Source: a virus
IMG/VR virus record: IMGVR_UViG_3300024319_000005
Location: 35,223 to 99,222 of that record
DNA: 64,000 nt
Strand: one strand, 5' to 3'
Of the stretch, positions 10,048-18,068 are shown one piece after another. The translations under genes and the position numbers were made by a program. Numbering within the stretch: position 1 is the first letter of the stretch; each line of letters begins with the position of its first letter. The notes below the pieces were generated by a model. The model saw only the letters and a program-made list of their open reading frames with translations. It was not told the DNA's origin and did no database searches.

Positions 10048-11178
10048 TTATTCTACCCAAATGTTTTTAGATTTCACTTCGTCAAATAAAATTTTATACC
10101 AGTTTTGTGATTCACTCTTTTCTGAGTAGTTTTCATATTCTGATAACATAAAGTTTTTAAATGTTAAAGATGAAGTAAATTCTCCAACATTAGGATCTTG
10201 TATTTGTGAATGCCAAGTATATCTACCGTCTCTTGCAGTAATAACATTACCGTTAAGAGCTTGCTGTATCAAGTACTCAATATCTATTTTATAAGATTCT
10301 TCAGCAACTGACATTCTTTCTACTAAACTAGTCAACCTTTCGCTGTTAGCAAGTTGATGTCTGTTAGAGCTAGAAATATACTCAAGTAAAACTTCTTTTA
10401 CTTTATCATCTGTAGCTTTACCTTTTAGTATATTGTTTCCAACATTATCTTTAAGAATAATAGCTGCTTTGTATCTATCATAAGCTTCAAACTTACGCTT
10501 TAGAGTTTCATAGTTATATGCTGCTTCAGTTATAACTTCTCTCCTCTTAATCTTTCTTTCTTGTGCCTCATTTTCTTCTGAGATAAAAAATCTGTGACTA
10601 ACAGGATTAATGTCATCTATTGACTCTGCAATTCTATTGTGATTTTTTATAAGTTGCATTGACAACCTCCCTCGTGGGGTATCACTAGAAAATCTATTTG
10701 TTCTAGGATATAATACTAACTTAAAGTTCTGTAAGTATGTTGGAACTTCTGCATCTAAATGCGTTCCTTTTCCAGCACTTAATAAGGTAGAACCTTTCAT
10801 TTCTGAAGTATAAAAATCTGGATCTACTCCATCTCTTACTTCGTATTCTCTTTGTTTAGAAATTTTATCTTCTCCTACTAATGAGTCTAATAAAGAATCC
10901 CATAGTTTAGATAGACCAAATTCTACTTGCAACTCTGTTGCTTTTTTACCTTTAAAAGGATTTTCAACTAATTCATCTAGCCCAGTGATTAATCTACGTT
11001 TAGCGTAATCTGCTTTGAACTTATAAATATCGTGAACTTTTGAACCTCTTGATTGATTTAGTGGAGAACTATTTACTTCTTCACCTGTAACAGGATCAAA
11101 TGTTTTATACTGTCTTGTGTGTCTTCCTTGTACACTTGTTCCTTGTACAGGGTTAACGAATAATACATGATTTTTCAT
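10048..11178 (-). CDS. Putative virion structural protein (376 aa)
   Basis: No family recognised. The sequence is charged and largely helical in its middle third (around residues 190-300), with no signal peptide or membrane segment. It is the first gene downstream of the major capsid gene, separated by about 115 bases that hold a possible terminator, and it is followed after one base by the connector-like gene, so the two are translationally close. A head-completion or tail role is likely from position only. Confidence 0.55.
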   Translation of the reverse strand: MKNHVLFVNPVQGTSVQGRHTRQYKTFDPVTGEEVNSSPLNQSRGSKVHDIYKFKADYAKRRLITGLDELVENPFKGKKATELQVEFGLSKLWDSLLDSLVGEDKISKQREYEVRDGVDPDFYTSEMKGSTLLSAGKGTHLDAEVPTYLQNFKLVLYPRTNRFSSDTPRGRLSMQLIKNHNRIAESIDDINPVSHRFFISEENEAQERKIKRREVITEAAYNYETLKRKFEAYDRYKAAIILKDNVGNNILKGKATDDKVKEVLLEYISSSNRHQLANSERLTSLVERMSVAEESYKIDIEYLIQQALNGNVITARDGRYTWHSQIQDPNVGEFTSSLTFKNFMLSEYENYSEKSESQNWYKILFDEVKSKNIWVE

Positions 11179-11206
11179 ATCATTTTAACTTTTTCGTGGT
11201 TAAATT

Positions 11207-11241
11207 AAAAAAAATAGGTTCCTTTTTAATGTTGTCACCTA
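11207..11241 (-). terminator. Weak candidate terminator downstream of the capsid gene
   Basis: On the minus strand TAGGT pairs with ACCTA around a 17-base loop that itself can form GTTGT/ACAAC with flanking bases, and a run of eight T residues follows (plus-strand A run 11207-11214). The stem is short, so it may only partly stop transcription between the abundant capsid mRNA and the genes below it. Confidence 0.4.
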
Positions 11242-11294
11242 CAACCAATCTCCAGTTTGATCATCTATATATAATCAAAAACAGATAGCGAATT

Positions 11295-12923
11295 TTAATA
11301 TGCTAGTGTAGGATCGAATTCTACTCTACCAATTCTTTCTGTATCCCATACACAAAGTCCACCAGACATTTCTCTGTACATACCCATTTTTTTGTTGTTT
11401 GAGTAAGCATTTGAACCGTCAGTAATAGCACCTGTTACAGGGTCATATATGTTAGAAACAGTGTAGTATGATTCTACTCCACCTTCTTGAACACATGTAA
11501 TGTTTGCATTGTTTGCTGCTGCAGCTTTTTGATCAGTTGCACCAAAATCAAAGATATCATAAGCGTATGACTCTAAAGTTCTATCAACTCCTGGAGCCAT
11601 TTCTGGGAATAAGTTTCTGTCATCTTTGATTGGGTCATGTTGTACTTGAATTACTAGACCATTTGTTAGTCTAATAGAAGTAAACTGTGATCCGTACTCT
11701 AATGCGTTCTGGTGAAATCTTGAATCAACATTACGGATAAATTTATCATCAACAGTAACGTATTGGAATTGAGAAGCTTCCTTAGCAATTAGTCTGTGGA
11801 AGAAATCAACACCTGCTTCACCTGTAGAAAGAATAATCAATCTATCAGAGAAATCACGTCTTGTGATAAATACAGACATTAAGTATTCAGAAAGATCTGA
11901 AAGAGTTAATGAACCGTTGTGTGAGTAGAAGTTACCATCTTTCACTAACTGTCTCCATCCTGGAGGAGTTTTGATTGGTCTTCCTGAATCATGATCTTGA
12001 GAAAACTGTAAACGACCCCATTCCATGCTGAATTCTAAATCTCTGTGGATTCTTTCTTCAAGGATTCCTTCCATCTTAGTAATATATGTTCCAGCCATTA
12101 CTTTCGTAGACTGTCCACCTTTACCTGTGTTTCCTAGATTCTTTAGTTCAGAGTAATACATGTACCCAACTCCTAGAGCTTCTCCAGTGTGAGTACCTGT
12201 TCCGTCTGAATAAGACATACCTGCAGAAGAACCTCCATCTCTACATCCCATTTCTAGTCTGATAAATTTGTCAGTTACCTCTACCTTTCTTGCAAATGCT
12301 CCTGTCACAGATGACAATTCAAACATTTGGTTAAAGATAGGTGCAGAATATTTTGTGTTAAGCTCTGTTGCTACTTGTGTAGTTGCATCAATAACTTTTC
12401 TACCTGGCATAATGTACTTAATGTCTACCCAAGAATTTGGATCTCCATCTTGTAACTCAACTACGTAGTGGTAGTTATTATCAGATACTCTTTTACCGTG
12501 TCCTACTATCTTTAGCATAGGAGCATCAGCACTTTCTGTTTTAAGAACAGTTGGCTCATGTACGTTCGGTGTATCAAGACCGATCATAAATGACATTCCT
12601 CCTCTTCCTGGCTTACTATCAAGAGGTACTAATACGTCTGTGATAGTAAATGAAGTCTCAGTTTCACTAATTAAAGCCCACTTATAATCATCAACCCCTG
12701 GTCGGAGTGTATGAACATTATTATTTCCTTTAGTCATATAAAGGAATTTTTTGTTTAATAGGTGTGTTCCTGGCTTAGATGAAAAAAGTTGCGCTCCTCT
12801 AACACCGAAGTTATGAGGTCCGTACTTTTTAAACATCTGCGCGTGTGAAAACGAGTCTTGAAATGAACCTCCTAGAGTTTCTCTTCTTGTAAACTCTAAT
12901 GCAGTTTTTCTAAATGTACTCAT
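11295..12923 (-). CDS. Major capsid protein, HK97 fold, crAss-like
   Basis: At 542 residues it matches the size and position of crAss-like major capsid proteins: right after an acidic scaffold-like gene and two genes after the portal. The N-terminus (MSTFRKTALEFTRRETLGGSF) and a Gly/Ser-rich mid-region (GCRDGGSSAGMSYSDGTG, about residues 225-245) are followed by a helical spine-like stretch with EERIHRDLEFSMEWGRL, as expected for the HK97 backbone helix and loops. No protease or signal peptide is fused. Family assignment rests on my reading of sequence and order, not on a search. Confidence 0.85.
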   Translation of the reverse strand: MSTFRKTALEFTRRETLGGSFQDSFSHAQMFKKYGPHNFGVRGAQLFSSKPGTHLLNKKFLYMTKGNNNVHTLRPGVDDYKWALISETETSFTITDVLVPLDSKPGRGGMSFMIGLDTPNVHEPTVLKTESADAPMLKIVGHGKRVSDNNYHYVVELQDGDPNSWVDIKYIMPGRKVIDATTQVATELNTKYSAPIFNQMFELSSVTGAFARKVEVTDKFIRLEMGCRDGGSSAGMSYSDGTGTHTGEALGVGYMYYSELKNLGNTGKGGQSTKVMAGTYITKMEGILEERIHRDLEFSMEWGRLQFSQDHDSGRPIKTPPGWRQLVKDGNFYSHNGSLTLSDLSEYLMSVFITRRDFSDRLIILSTGEAGVDFFHRLIAKEASQFQYVTVDDKFIRNVDSRFHQNALEYGSQFTSIRLTNGLVIQVQHDPIKDDRNLFPEMAPGVDRTLESYAYDIFDFGATDQKAAAANNANITCVQEGGVESYYTVSNIYDPVTGAITDGSNAYSNNKKMGMYREMSGGLCVWDTERIGRVEFDPTLAY

Positions 12924-12936
12924 TATAATTATTTAT

Positions 12937-13968
12937 TTAAGGATTAACAAATTGAACATCATCCATTAGGTTTTTGTTACGCTTAGTTCCAGAGCTTTTT
13001 CGTGACGAGGAGCTGTAATTCTGTCTAATAGAATTGTCTTTTAATTTTTCTACCTGTTTAGAGGCTGCAACTTTTGCAAACTCTGTAAGGTCAAATGTTT
13101 TAGTTTTAGCATCATAGTACTGACTTAATGTAATTAACTGTACTAATGATTCAGGATTAGTAAATGCTTCTGTAAATCTTTCTACATATGCATTACTTCT
13201 ATAGTTAGCTTTAATAGCCTCCTTTGTTCTTTTAGGAAATTTATTATTATCTATAGTATCATATAGACTAGTAGTAAATTCTCGTTGAGCTTCCTGTTGC
13301 TCCATCTCTTGTAACCTTTGTTGTTCCAAGATTTCATCAGGTGTAGTCTGAGATGCTTTTTGGTATTTAGAAGCTAGTTCTTTTAATGCCTTACCTTCTT
13401 CATCTCTTGATTCTAATAGGTCAATGTTAGACTCTATTAGATCATCATCAAGCCCTTGAGCTTTTAGATGGTTACTTACTATTTCTCTTGCACCTTCTAA
13501 AGAGTCAACTGATACTGGTTGGTTATATAAGTTTAAAAATCCAACTACATCTTGATCAGTAAGTTCGTGACCTTTATTCATAATATACTCCATTATCTGT
13601 TTACCTTTTTCATTGGTATTAGATAGTAAGTTATCTTTTACACTTTCAGGAATCTCTTCAAAAATTTCATCAAGTTTTTCAAATGTACCATCAAAGTCAT
13701 CTCTGTCTGTAATATAACCTTTGTCAAGTAAAGTTTTATAAGTACCTACTGCGGTAGGATCTTCTTCTACTTGTTCAGGAGCATCGTTAACATCAACTTC
13801 TTCTTCTTCTTGTACATTTTCTCCAGCAGGATCATACGTTGATTCTTGTACTGGGGTGGAATCCTCTCCTTCTGTTTCTACTTTATAGAAATCTGGATCA
13901 GATATAATTTCGACATTTTCATTGTCAAGTAGGTCATCCATAGCAGGGACCTCAAACGTTTTAGCCAT
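12937..13968 (-). CDS. Acidic scaffold-like protein upstream of the capsid gene (343 aa)
   Basis: The first 90 residues are extremely acidic and Pro-poor (for example VQEEEEVDVNDAPEQVEED), the middle is helical with a Gln/Glu-rich coiled-coil segment (about residues 205-235), and the C-terminus is basic (SSSRKSSGTKRNKNL). A strongly polar protein with acidic N-terminus and basic C-terminus immediately before the capsid gene is the usual signature of a scaffolding protein that directs capsid assembly. Thirteen bases separate it from the capsid gene. A perfect Bacteroidetes-type promoter lies just upstream at 13990-14020. Confidence 0.7.
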   Translation of the reverse strand: MAKTFEVPAMDDLLDNENVEIISDPDFYKVETEGEDSTPVQESTYDPAGENVQEEEEVDVNDAPEQVEEDPTAVGTYKTLLDKGYITDRDDFDGTFEKLDEIFEEIPESVKDNLLSNTNEKGKQIMEYIMNKGHELTDQDVVGFLNLYNQPVSVDSLEGAREIVSNHLKAQGLDDDLIESNIDLLESRDEEGKALKELASKYQKASQTTPDEILEQQRLQEMEQQEAQREFTTSLYDTIDNNKFPKRTKEAIKANYRSNAYVERFTEAFTNPESLVQLITLSQYYDAKTKTFDLTEFAKVAASKQVEKLKDNSIRQNYSSSSRKSSGTKRNKNLMDDVQFVNP

Positions 13969-13989
13969 AATTTTTCTTTTTATGTTCTA

Positions 13990-14020
13990 CAAATATACTA
14001 ACATATGTTGAAACTTCAAA
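13990..14020 (-). promoter_or_regulatory. Bacteroidetes-type host promoter for the scaffold/capsid genes
   Basis: On the minus strand the sequence is TTTG (14020-14017), exactly 19 bases, then TATATTTG (13997-13990). This matches the Bacteroidetes primary-sigma consensus TTTG-N19-21-TAnnTTTG at every fixed position. Transcription would begin near 13984, about 16 bases before the scaffold start codon. Confidence 0.75.
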
Positions 14021-14054
14021 ATGTAAATTAGATACTTTCTGAAGTTTCATACAT
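14003..14054 (-). repeat. Long inverted repeat overlapping the capsid promoter
   Basis: TGAAACTTC (14009-14017) and GAAGTTTCA (14041-14049) form a perfect 9-bp inverted repeat that extends outward through one A-A mismatch by about three more pairs. One arm covers the -33 element of the promoter. It could be an RNA hairpin at the 3' end of portal mRNA, a terminator-like barrier without a T run, or a regulator site. Confidence 0.6.
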
Positions 14055-14083
14055 AGTTATATTTAATTAAAAAATATTTAAAA

Positions 14084-16672
14084 TTAATTAGTTTCCGATT
14101 TAGATTTGGAAGTTGCAATCCTTTCTTTAGACTCAATGTCCTTTTCTTTTAGAACTTTTTCATTCTGAAGTTTAGATTCTTTAATATCCATATCTCTTTC
14201 TTTAATGTTTAATTCTCTAGTTTTAATGTCAGCGTCTTGCCCTAATTTAAGCACTTCCATATAATCAGGTACTCCATCATTATCAGCATCTTTATCTTCA
14301 GCTCTAGCTGTGTTATTCATGGCAGCTATCTTTTCACTAGATGCATTACGCATTCCCATTAACTGTACTTCATGAGCTTGTGAATCTTCAACTTGCTCTT
14401 TTTGCATTTGTGCCATTTTTTCTTGTGACTCCATACTAGCTTGTTGCTGTGCTTGCGCTCTTTCTTGTTGCTTTTGTACTTCTACTTGAATTAACTTATG
14501 AGTTTCTTCAGCTGATTGACCTGACGTAATTGATTTTAATAACGTAGATACTGCAGCCATTCCTTGTGGATTCTGCGAAAACGCTTGAGAGTTTTGCTTC
14601 ATATAGTTTTGATACTCAATATTGTTTCCAGTATTAGTAACAAATACCATTGTGTTTAGCATTTCTACAGATTTATGGCTTATCTTAAATAATTCTCTAG
14701 TTCCATCTTCAAGTAGATACTCTAATGAGTGTTCTTCTTCATCTTCAAGTAATACTCTTTCTGCAAAAGTTCTAAAGTTAATTAAATAATCATTAAATAC
14801 ATCTGCCCATATTTGAGAGTGTGCAAAAAACAAAGGCTCTGTAATATGGTGAGACTGTGCAATTGCTTGTCTATTATCAGCCACATTACTTCCTGAACTA
14901 AATGCTGCTTGTCTTTGTGGGCTAATACCCATCGCCATAGACATTTCTCTTTCTAGCAACTCTAGTAATTGTTGTAGTAGATATATTTCGTTAGCTGTTG
15001 ATAACATCATCCCATGCCCTCCAGGTGTTCTTTGGGGATTTGGTAAGCCAGACACTCCAACTTGCGACCCTGAGTAAAAGTTTTTACCTAAGTACCTTTG
15101 GTATACTAATGCAACCTTTAGTGGGTCATTTATTGTTTCTCCATCTACATCTTTACCTAGTGATTCTGGTATTTGGTCTATGTCTATGTTTTGTACATAC
15201 CCTTCGTATTTTGATAACTCTCTATTTTGTATATTTTTAATAAATAAATATTGCAAGTATAACGGCAATGCTCTTTCAAACATAGACACAGAAGCTGCGT
15301 TTCTAGCAGTTAATACTATACCTTTGGTAGACAATGAAAAATTAGAAAATGGATTTTCTAAATTAGTTACTTGATAAGGTACTTCTCTATACTTTACAAA
15401 TTTGTTAGAGTCTAATCTAGTTACTTCATACTTACGTGGAACCCATAACGGCTCTACTGAGTATTCTGAATCTTCATCCATCCACACAAACTTATGTGTC
15501 TTATGTCCAAATTTGTTTGTAAACTTAACTTTTTCTGCAGTTTTAGGTATATCAAAATCGTTTCTAACTAGTAATGTTACTTTTTCTCCTAATTCATTAA
15601 TATAAGACATAAAGTATACAGGCTTAAACGCTTTAAACTCAAATCGAGTTCTAGTTACTAACTGATCATCTCTATGTCCTGTTGTTTGATAAAGCCCATC
15701 AGTCTTTTCTCTTTTACCTCTAGCATCGTCATAAAAATCTTCTAGTATAGAATAGTCTTTTTCTGTGTTCTGTATATTCCTAGATCCTACCCCTAAACTA
15801 TTACGTTTATCTCTAATTGATGCATTGATAAAAGAATAATCTGCTATTTCTTCATCACTAAGTACGTCTATATATTCTTCTATAGCTTGTGCTGGTGTAA
15901 TAGTATCTATATGTGCAATCCAATCTCCTTTGTGTATTCTAGGTTCATTAGGTGATTTATGAAACTTAGTATTCATTGGGTTCCACACTTCTACCATAGG
16001 TGCTCCATGTTTCCAGCCAGAGTGAATAAAGCATCTATCATTTATAATAAGATCTGCTATTGTATCTAGCTCTTTGGCTTTAGTGTCTTGAGTAGCTTTA
16101 CAGAACTTAAGTGCATGTGAGTAAAATATTTCCCACTCAGAGCTAAAGTTTTTTGCATTAATATCTTCAGGCTGCTCTTGTGTAGTAAGCTCTTGGATCA
16201 TTTGATCTATCTCTGTAGGCTTCATTCCAGCCATCTTACCTTGCATTTCCTGTATCTTTATAGCTACCTTTTCCTCAACCGAGGCTGTAAGTGCAGCTAA
16301 AAGCTTTTCATTCTTATCTTTTATTGCTTTAGCAGATAAGATCATTACTTTAAAGTCTTCTACCCTCTTAAGCTTCTCTCCTTTTAATATGTTAACTAGG
16401 TTATGTAGTTTTGGATAAGATATTAAATCTTCTTCTACATTAAAGTCGGTATATACACCTAGTGGGTTACATATTTTCTTAGTTTCTTCTTTTATACTAC
16501 TAAGGTCACCGTTATATATTTGGTAATTTTTATGTAATCTATCATAGTCATCTACATAACTATCTTTATAGGGAACACAATATTCCATATAGTCTACATA
16601 CCAGTCTTTAGTTTTCTTAGAGTCTGGTACTTTTAAGTTTAACGGTATTTCCGTATTTTTAAATGCCTTCAT
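14084..16672 (-). CDS. Portal protein, crAss-like, with coiled-coil C-terminal tail (862 aa)
   Basis: Size, position between TerL/chaperonin and scaffold/capsid, and a helical core fit the dodecameric portal through which DNA is packaged. The last 150 residues are Gln/Glu/Lys-rich coiled coil (around QKQQERAQAQQQASMESQ), likely extending into the capsid as a barrel. Within this tail sits DADNDGVPDYMEVLKLG, a thrombospondin type 3 / dockerin-like calcium loop pattern. The start overlaps the end of the chaperonin gene by 14 bases. The portal call is by gene order and overall look. The calcium loop is directly visible. Confidence 0.8.
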   Translation of the reverse strand: MKAFKNTEIPLNLKVPDSKKTKDWYVDYMEYCVPYKDSYVDDYDRLHKNYQIYNGDLSSIKEETKKICNPLGVYTDFNVEEDLISYPKLHNLVNILKGEKLKRVEDFKVMILSAKAIKDKNEKLLAALTASVEEKVAIKIQEMQGKMAGMKPTEIDQMIQELTTQEQPEDINAKNFSSEWEIFYSHALKFCKATQDTKAKELDTIADLIINDRCFIHSGWKHGAPMVEVWNPMNTKFHKSPNEPRIHKGDWIAHIDTITPAQAIEEYIDVLSDEEIADYSFINASIRDKRNSLGVGSRNIQNTEKDYSILEDFYDDARGKREKTDGLYQTTGHRDDQLVTRTRFEFKAFKPVYFMSYINELGEKVTLLVRNDFDIPKTAEKVKFTNKFGHKTHKFVWMDEDSEYSVEPLWVPRKYEVTRLDSNKFVKYREVPYQVTNLENPFSNFSLSTKGIVLTARNAASVSMFERALPLYLQYLFIKNIQNRELSKYEGYVQNIDIDQIPESLGKDVDGETINDPLKVALVYQRYLGKNFYSGSQVGVSGLPNPQRTPGGHGMMLSTANEIYLLQQLLELLEREMSMAMGISPQRQAAFSSGSNVADNRQAIAQSHHITEPLFFAHSQIWADVFNDYLINFRTFAERVLLEDEEEHSLEYLLEDGTRELFKISHKSVEMLNTMVFVTNTGNNIEYQNYMKQNSQAFSQNPQGMAAVSTLLKSITSGQSAEETHKLIQVEVQKQQERAQAQQQASMESQEKMAQMQKEQVEDSQAHEVQLMGMRNASSEKIAAMNNTARAEDKDADNDGVPDYMEVLKLGQDADIKTRELNIKERDMDIKESKLQNEKVLKEKDIESKERIATSKSKSETN

Positions 16673-18068
16673 TATTTATTATATAATTTGTGTTTAGGAG
16701 TAGCTCATATGATGCAAATGCATTTTTTAAAGATTGTACTATTACTCGTGTTGGATCTATAATACCTTCTTCTAATAAGTTACATGCCTTTTTGGTTAAA
16801 ACGTTAATTTCTTCTACAGTCTGTTCTAATTCAGCATTACTTTTAATTTGATATGCAGGTGCAAAGCCTATATCTTCGATTAGAGAGCCTTTTGCAGCCT
16901 CTGCTAGGGCTATACCTCCCCCCTTAACATATCCTCCCTCTATGGCAGCCTGTACGGCTCCTAGGGCATCTTCTATCCTATCGTATTCTTCCTGTCTGTT
17001 CTTTTCGGTTGCACCTCCTACATAAATAATAGCAGTAGAGCCTCTTAACTTATTTATTCTAATCTCAGCAAATCTTTTTTCGTGGTCTTCTATATACCCA
17101 TCAAACGTTGCTTCTACTTCCGCTATTCTTTTTTCTATACCTTCTTTACTTTCTGTAAAAATAGTAAATGCTACTGGAGTTATAATAATCTTATCAACCA
17201 ACCCTTGCTCATTACGTAGTGCTTCTATATCTCTATAATTCTCTACCATATTTCTACCCCAACCTGGAGCTTTAACTAAACAAGCTTTTAGTCCTTTAGT
17301 CATGTTACCGTAAACAGTAGATATAACTGCAGGAGAAAATCCTGGAGAAATAATTACTAATGGTGCATTTAATTTATTAGCGTGCTCTATAGCTTGTATG
17401 TATAAGGATGGATCAGACGATTTGTTTTCATCGATAACAACTAAAGCGTTTTCTAGGTTACAGTACCCATTACGTTGATTCTTAAACTTTTCAGAGATAT
17501 ACCCTGTGTTACCAATAAATTCTACACCACTTGCTACTTCGTAGTAAGTCTCAATAGACTCTTCATCTTCTTCTAGTGTTACTCTAGACTCTAGACCTAC
17601 TTGCTCGTATACTGTCTTTAGTATTTTTCCTACTTCTTTAGAGTTACCTGACGTAGATGCAATTGCCTCTAGTTCATCTAGTGTAGTAAGTTCTTTTGAG
17701 CTTTCTAGAACTTTATCTATTACTGTTGCTATTTCTGTTTGCAATGTAGTTACATACTCTCTTGTATTACTAGGGATTTCCCTATTAGCCATTGCTTTTA
17801 ATAATACTGACGTTGATGTAGTACCATCACCACATTCTTCTACTGTTTTCTGAGCTGAGTTAATTACTAACTGAGCACCTATATCTTCTATAGGGTTTCT
17901 TAACTTTATTTCTCTTGCTACTGATACTCCATCTTTAGTAAATCTAGAATATCCATTTCTGTTAATTAAAACGTATTTACCGTGAGCACCCATTGTTGAG
18001 GATACTACATCGGCAGCCTTAGACAAGCCTACTAATACTTCTTTTTTTGTGTCTATGATTCTGGTCAT
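16659..18068 (-). CDS. groEL-like: Phage-encoded group I chaperonin (GroEL-like)
   Basis: The 469-residue protein aligns by eye with GroEL along its whole length. ATP-site motifs are intact: STMGAHG (24-30), TKDGVSVAREI (44-54), ECGDGTT (78-84), and the catalytic Asp in RIEDALGA (D367, equivalent to GroEL D398), followed by GGGIALAEA. The apical domain is recognisable (VKAPGWG). It is about 80 residues shorter than E. coli GroEL, with shortenings in the apical/intermediate part, the second equatorial part and the missing Gly-Gly-Met tail. It overlaps TerL by 50 bases and portal by 14, so it is expressed with the packaging genes. Folding of capsid or tail proteins is inferred. No GroES-like gene was seen. 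Confidence 0.93.
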   Translation of the reverse strand: MTRIIDTKKEVLVGLSKAADVVSSTMGAHGKYVLINRNGYSRFTKDGVSVAREIKLRNPIEDIGAQLVINSAQKTVEECGDGTTSTSVLLKAMANREIPSNTREYVTTLQTEIATVIDKVLESSKELTTLDELEAIASTSGNSKEVGKILKTVYEQVGLESRVTLEEDEESIETYYEVASGVEFIGNTGYISEKFKNQRNGYCNLENALVVIDENKSSDPSLYIQAIEHANKLNAPLVIISPGFSPAVISTVYGNMTKGLKACLVKAPGWGRNMVENYRDIEALRNEQGLVDKIIITPVAFTIFTESKEGIEKRIAEVEATFDGYIEDHEKRFAEIRINKLRGSTAIIYVGGATEKNRQEEYDRIEDALGAVQAAIEGGYVKGGGIALAEAAKGSLIEDIGFAPAYQIKSNAELEQTVEEINVLTKKACNLLEEGIIDPTRVIVQSLKNAFASYELLLNTNYIINNEGI

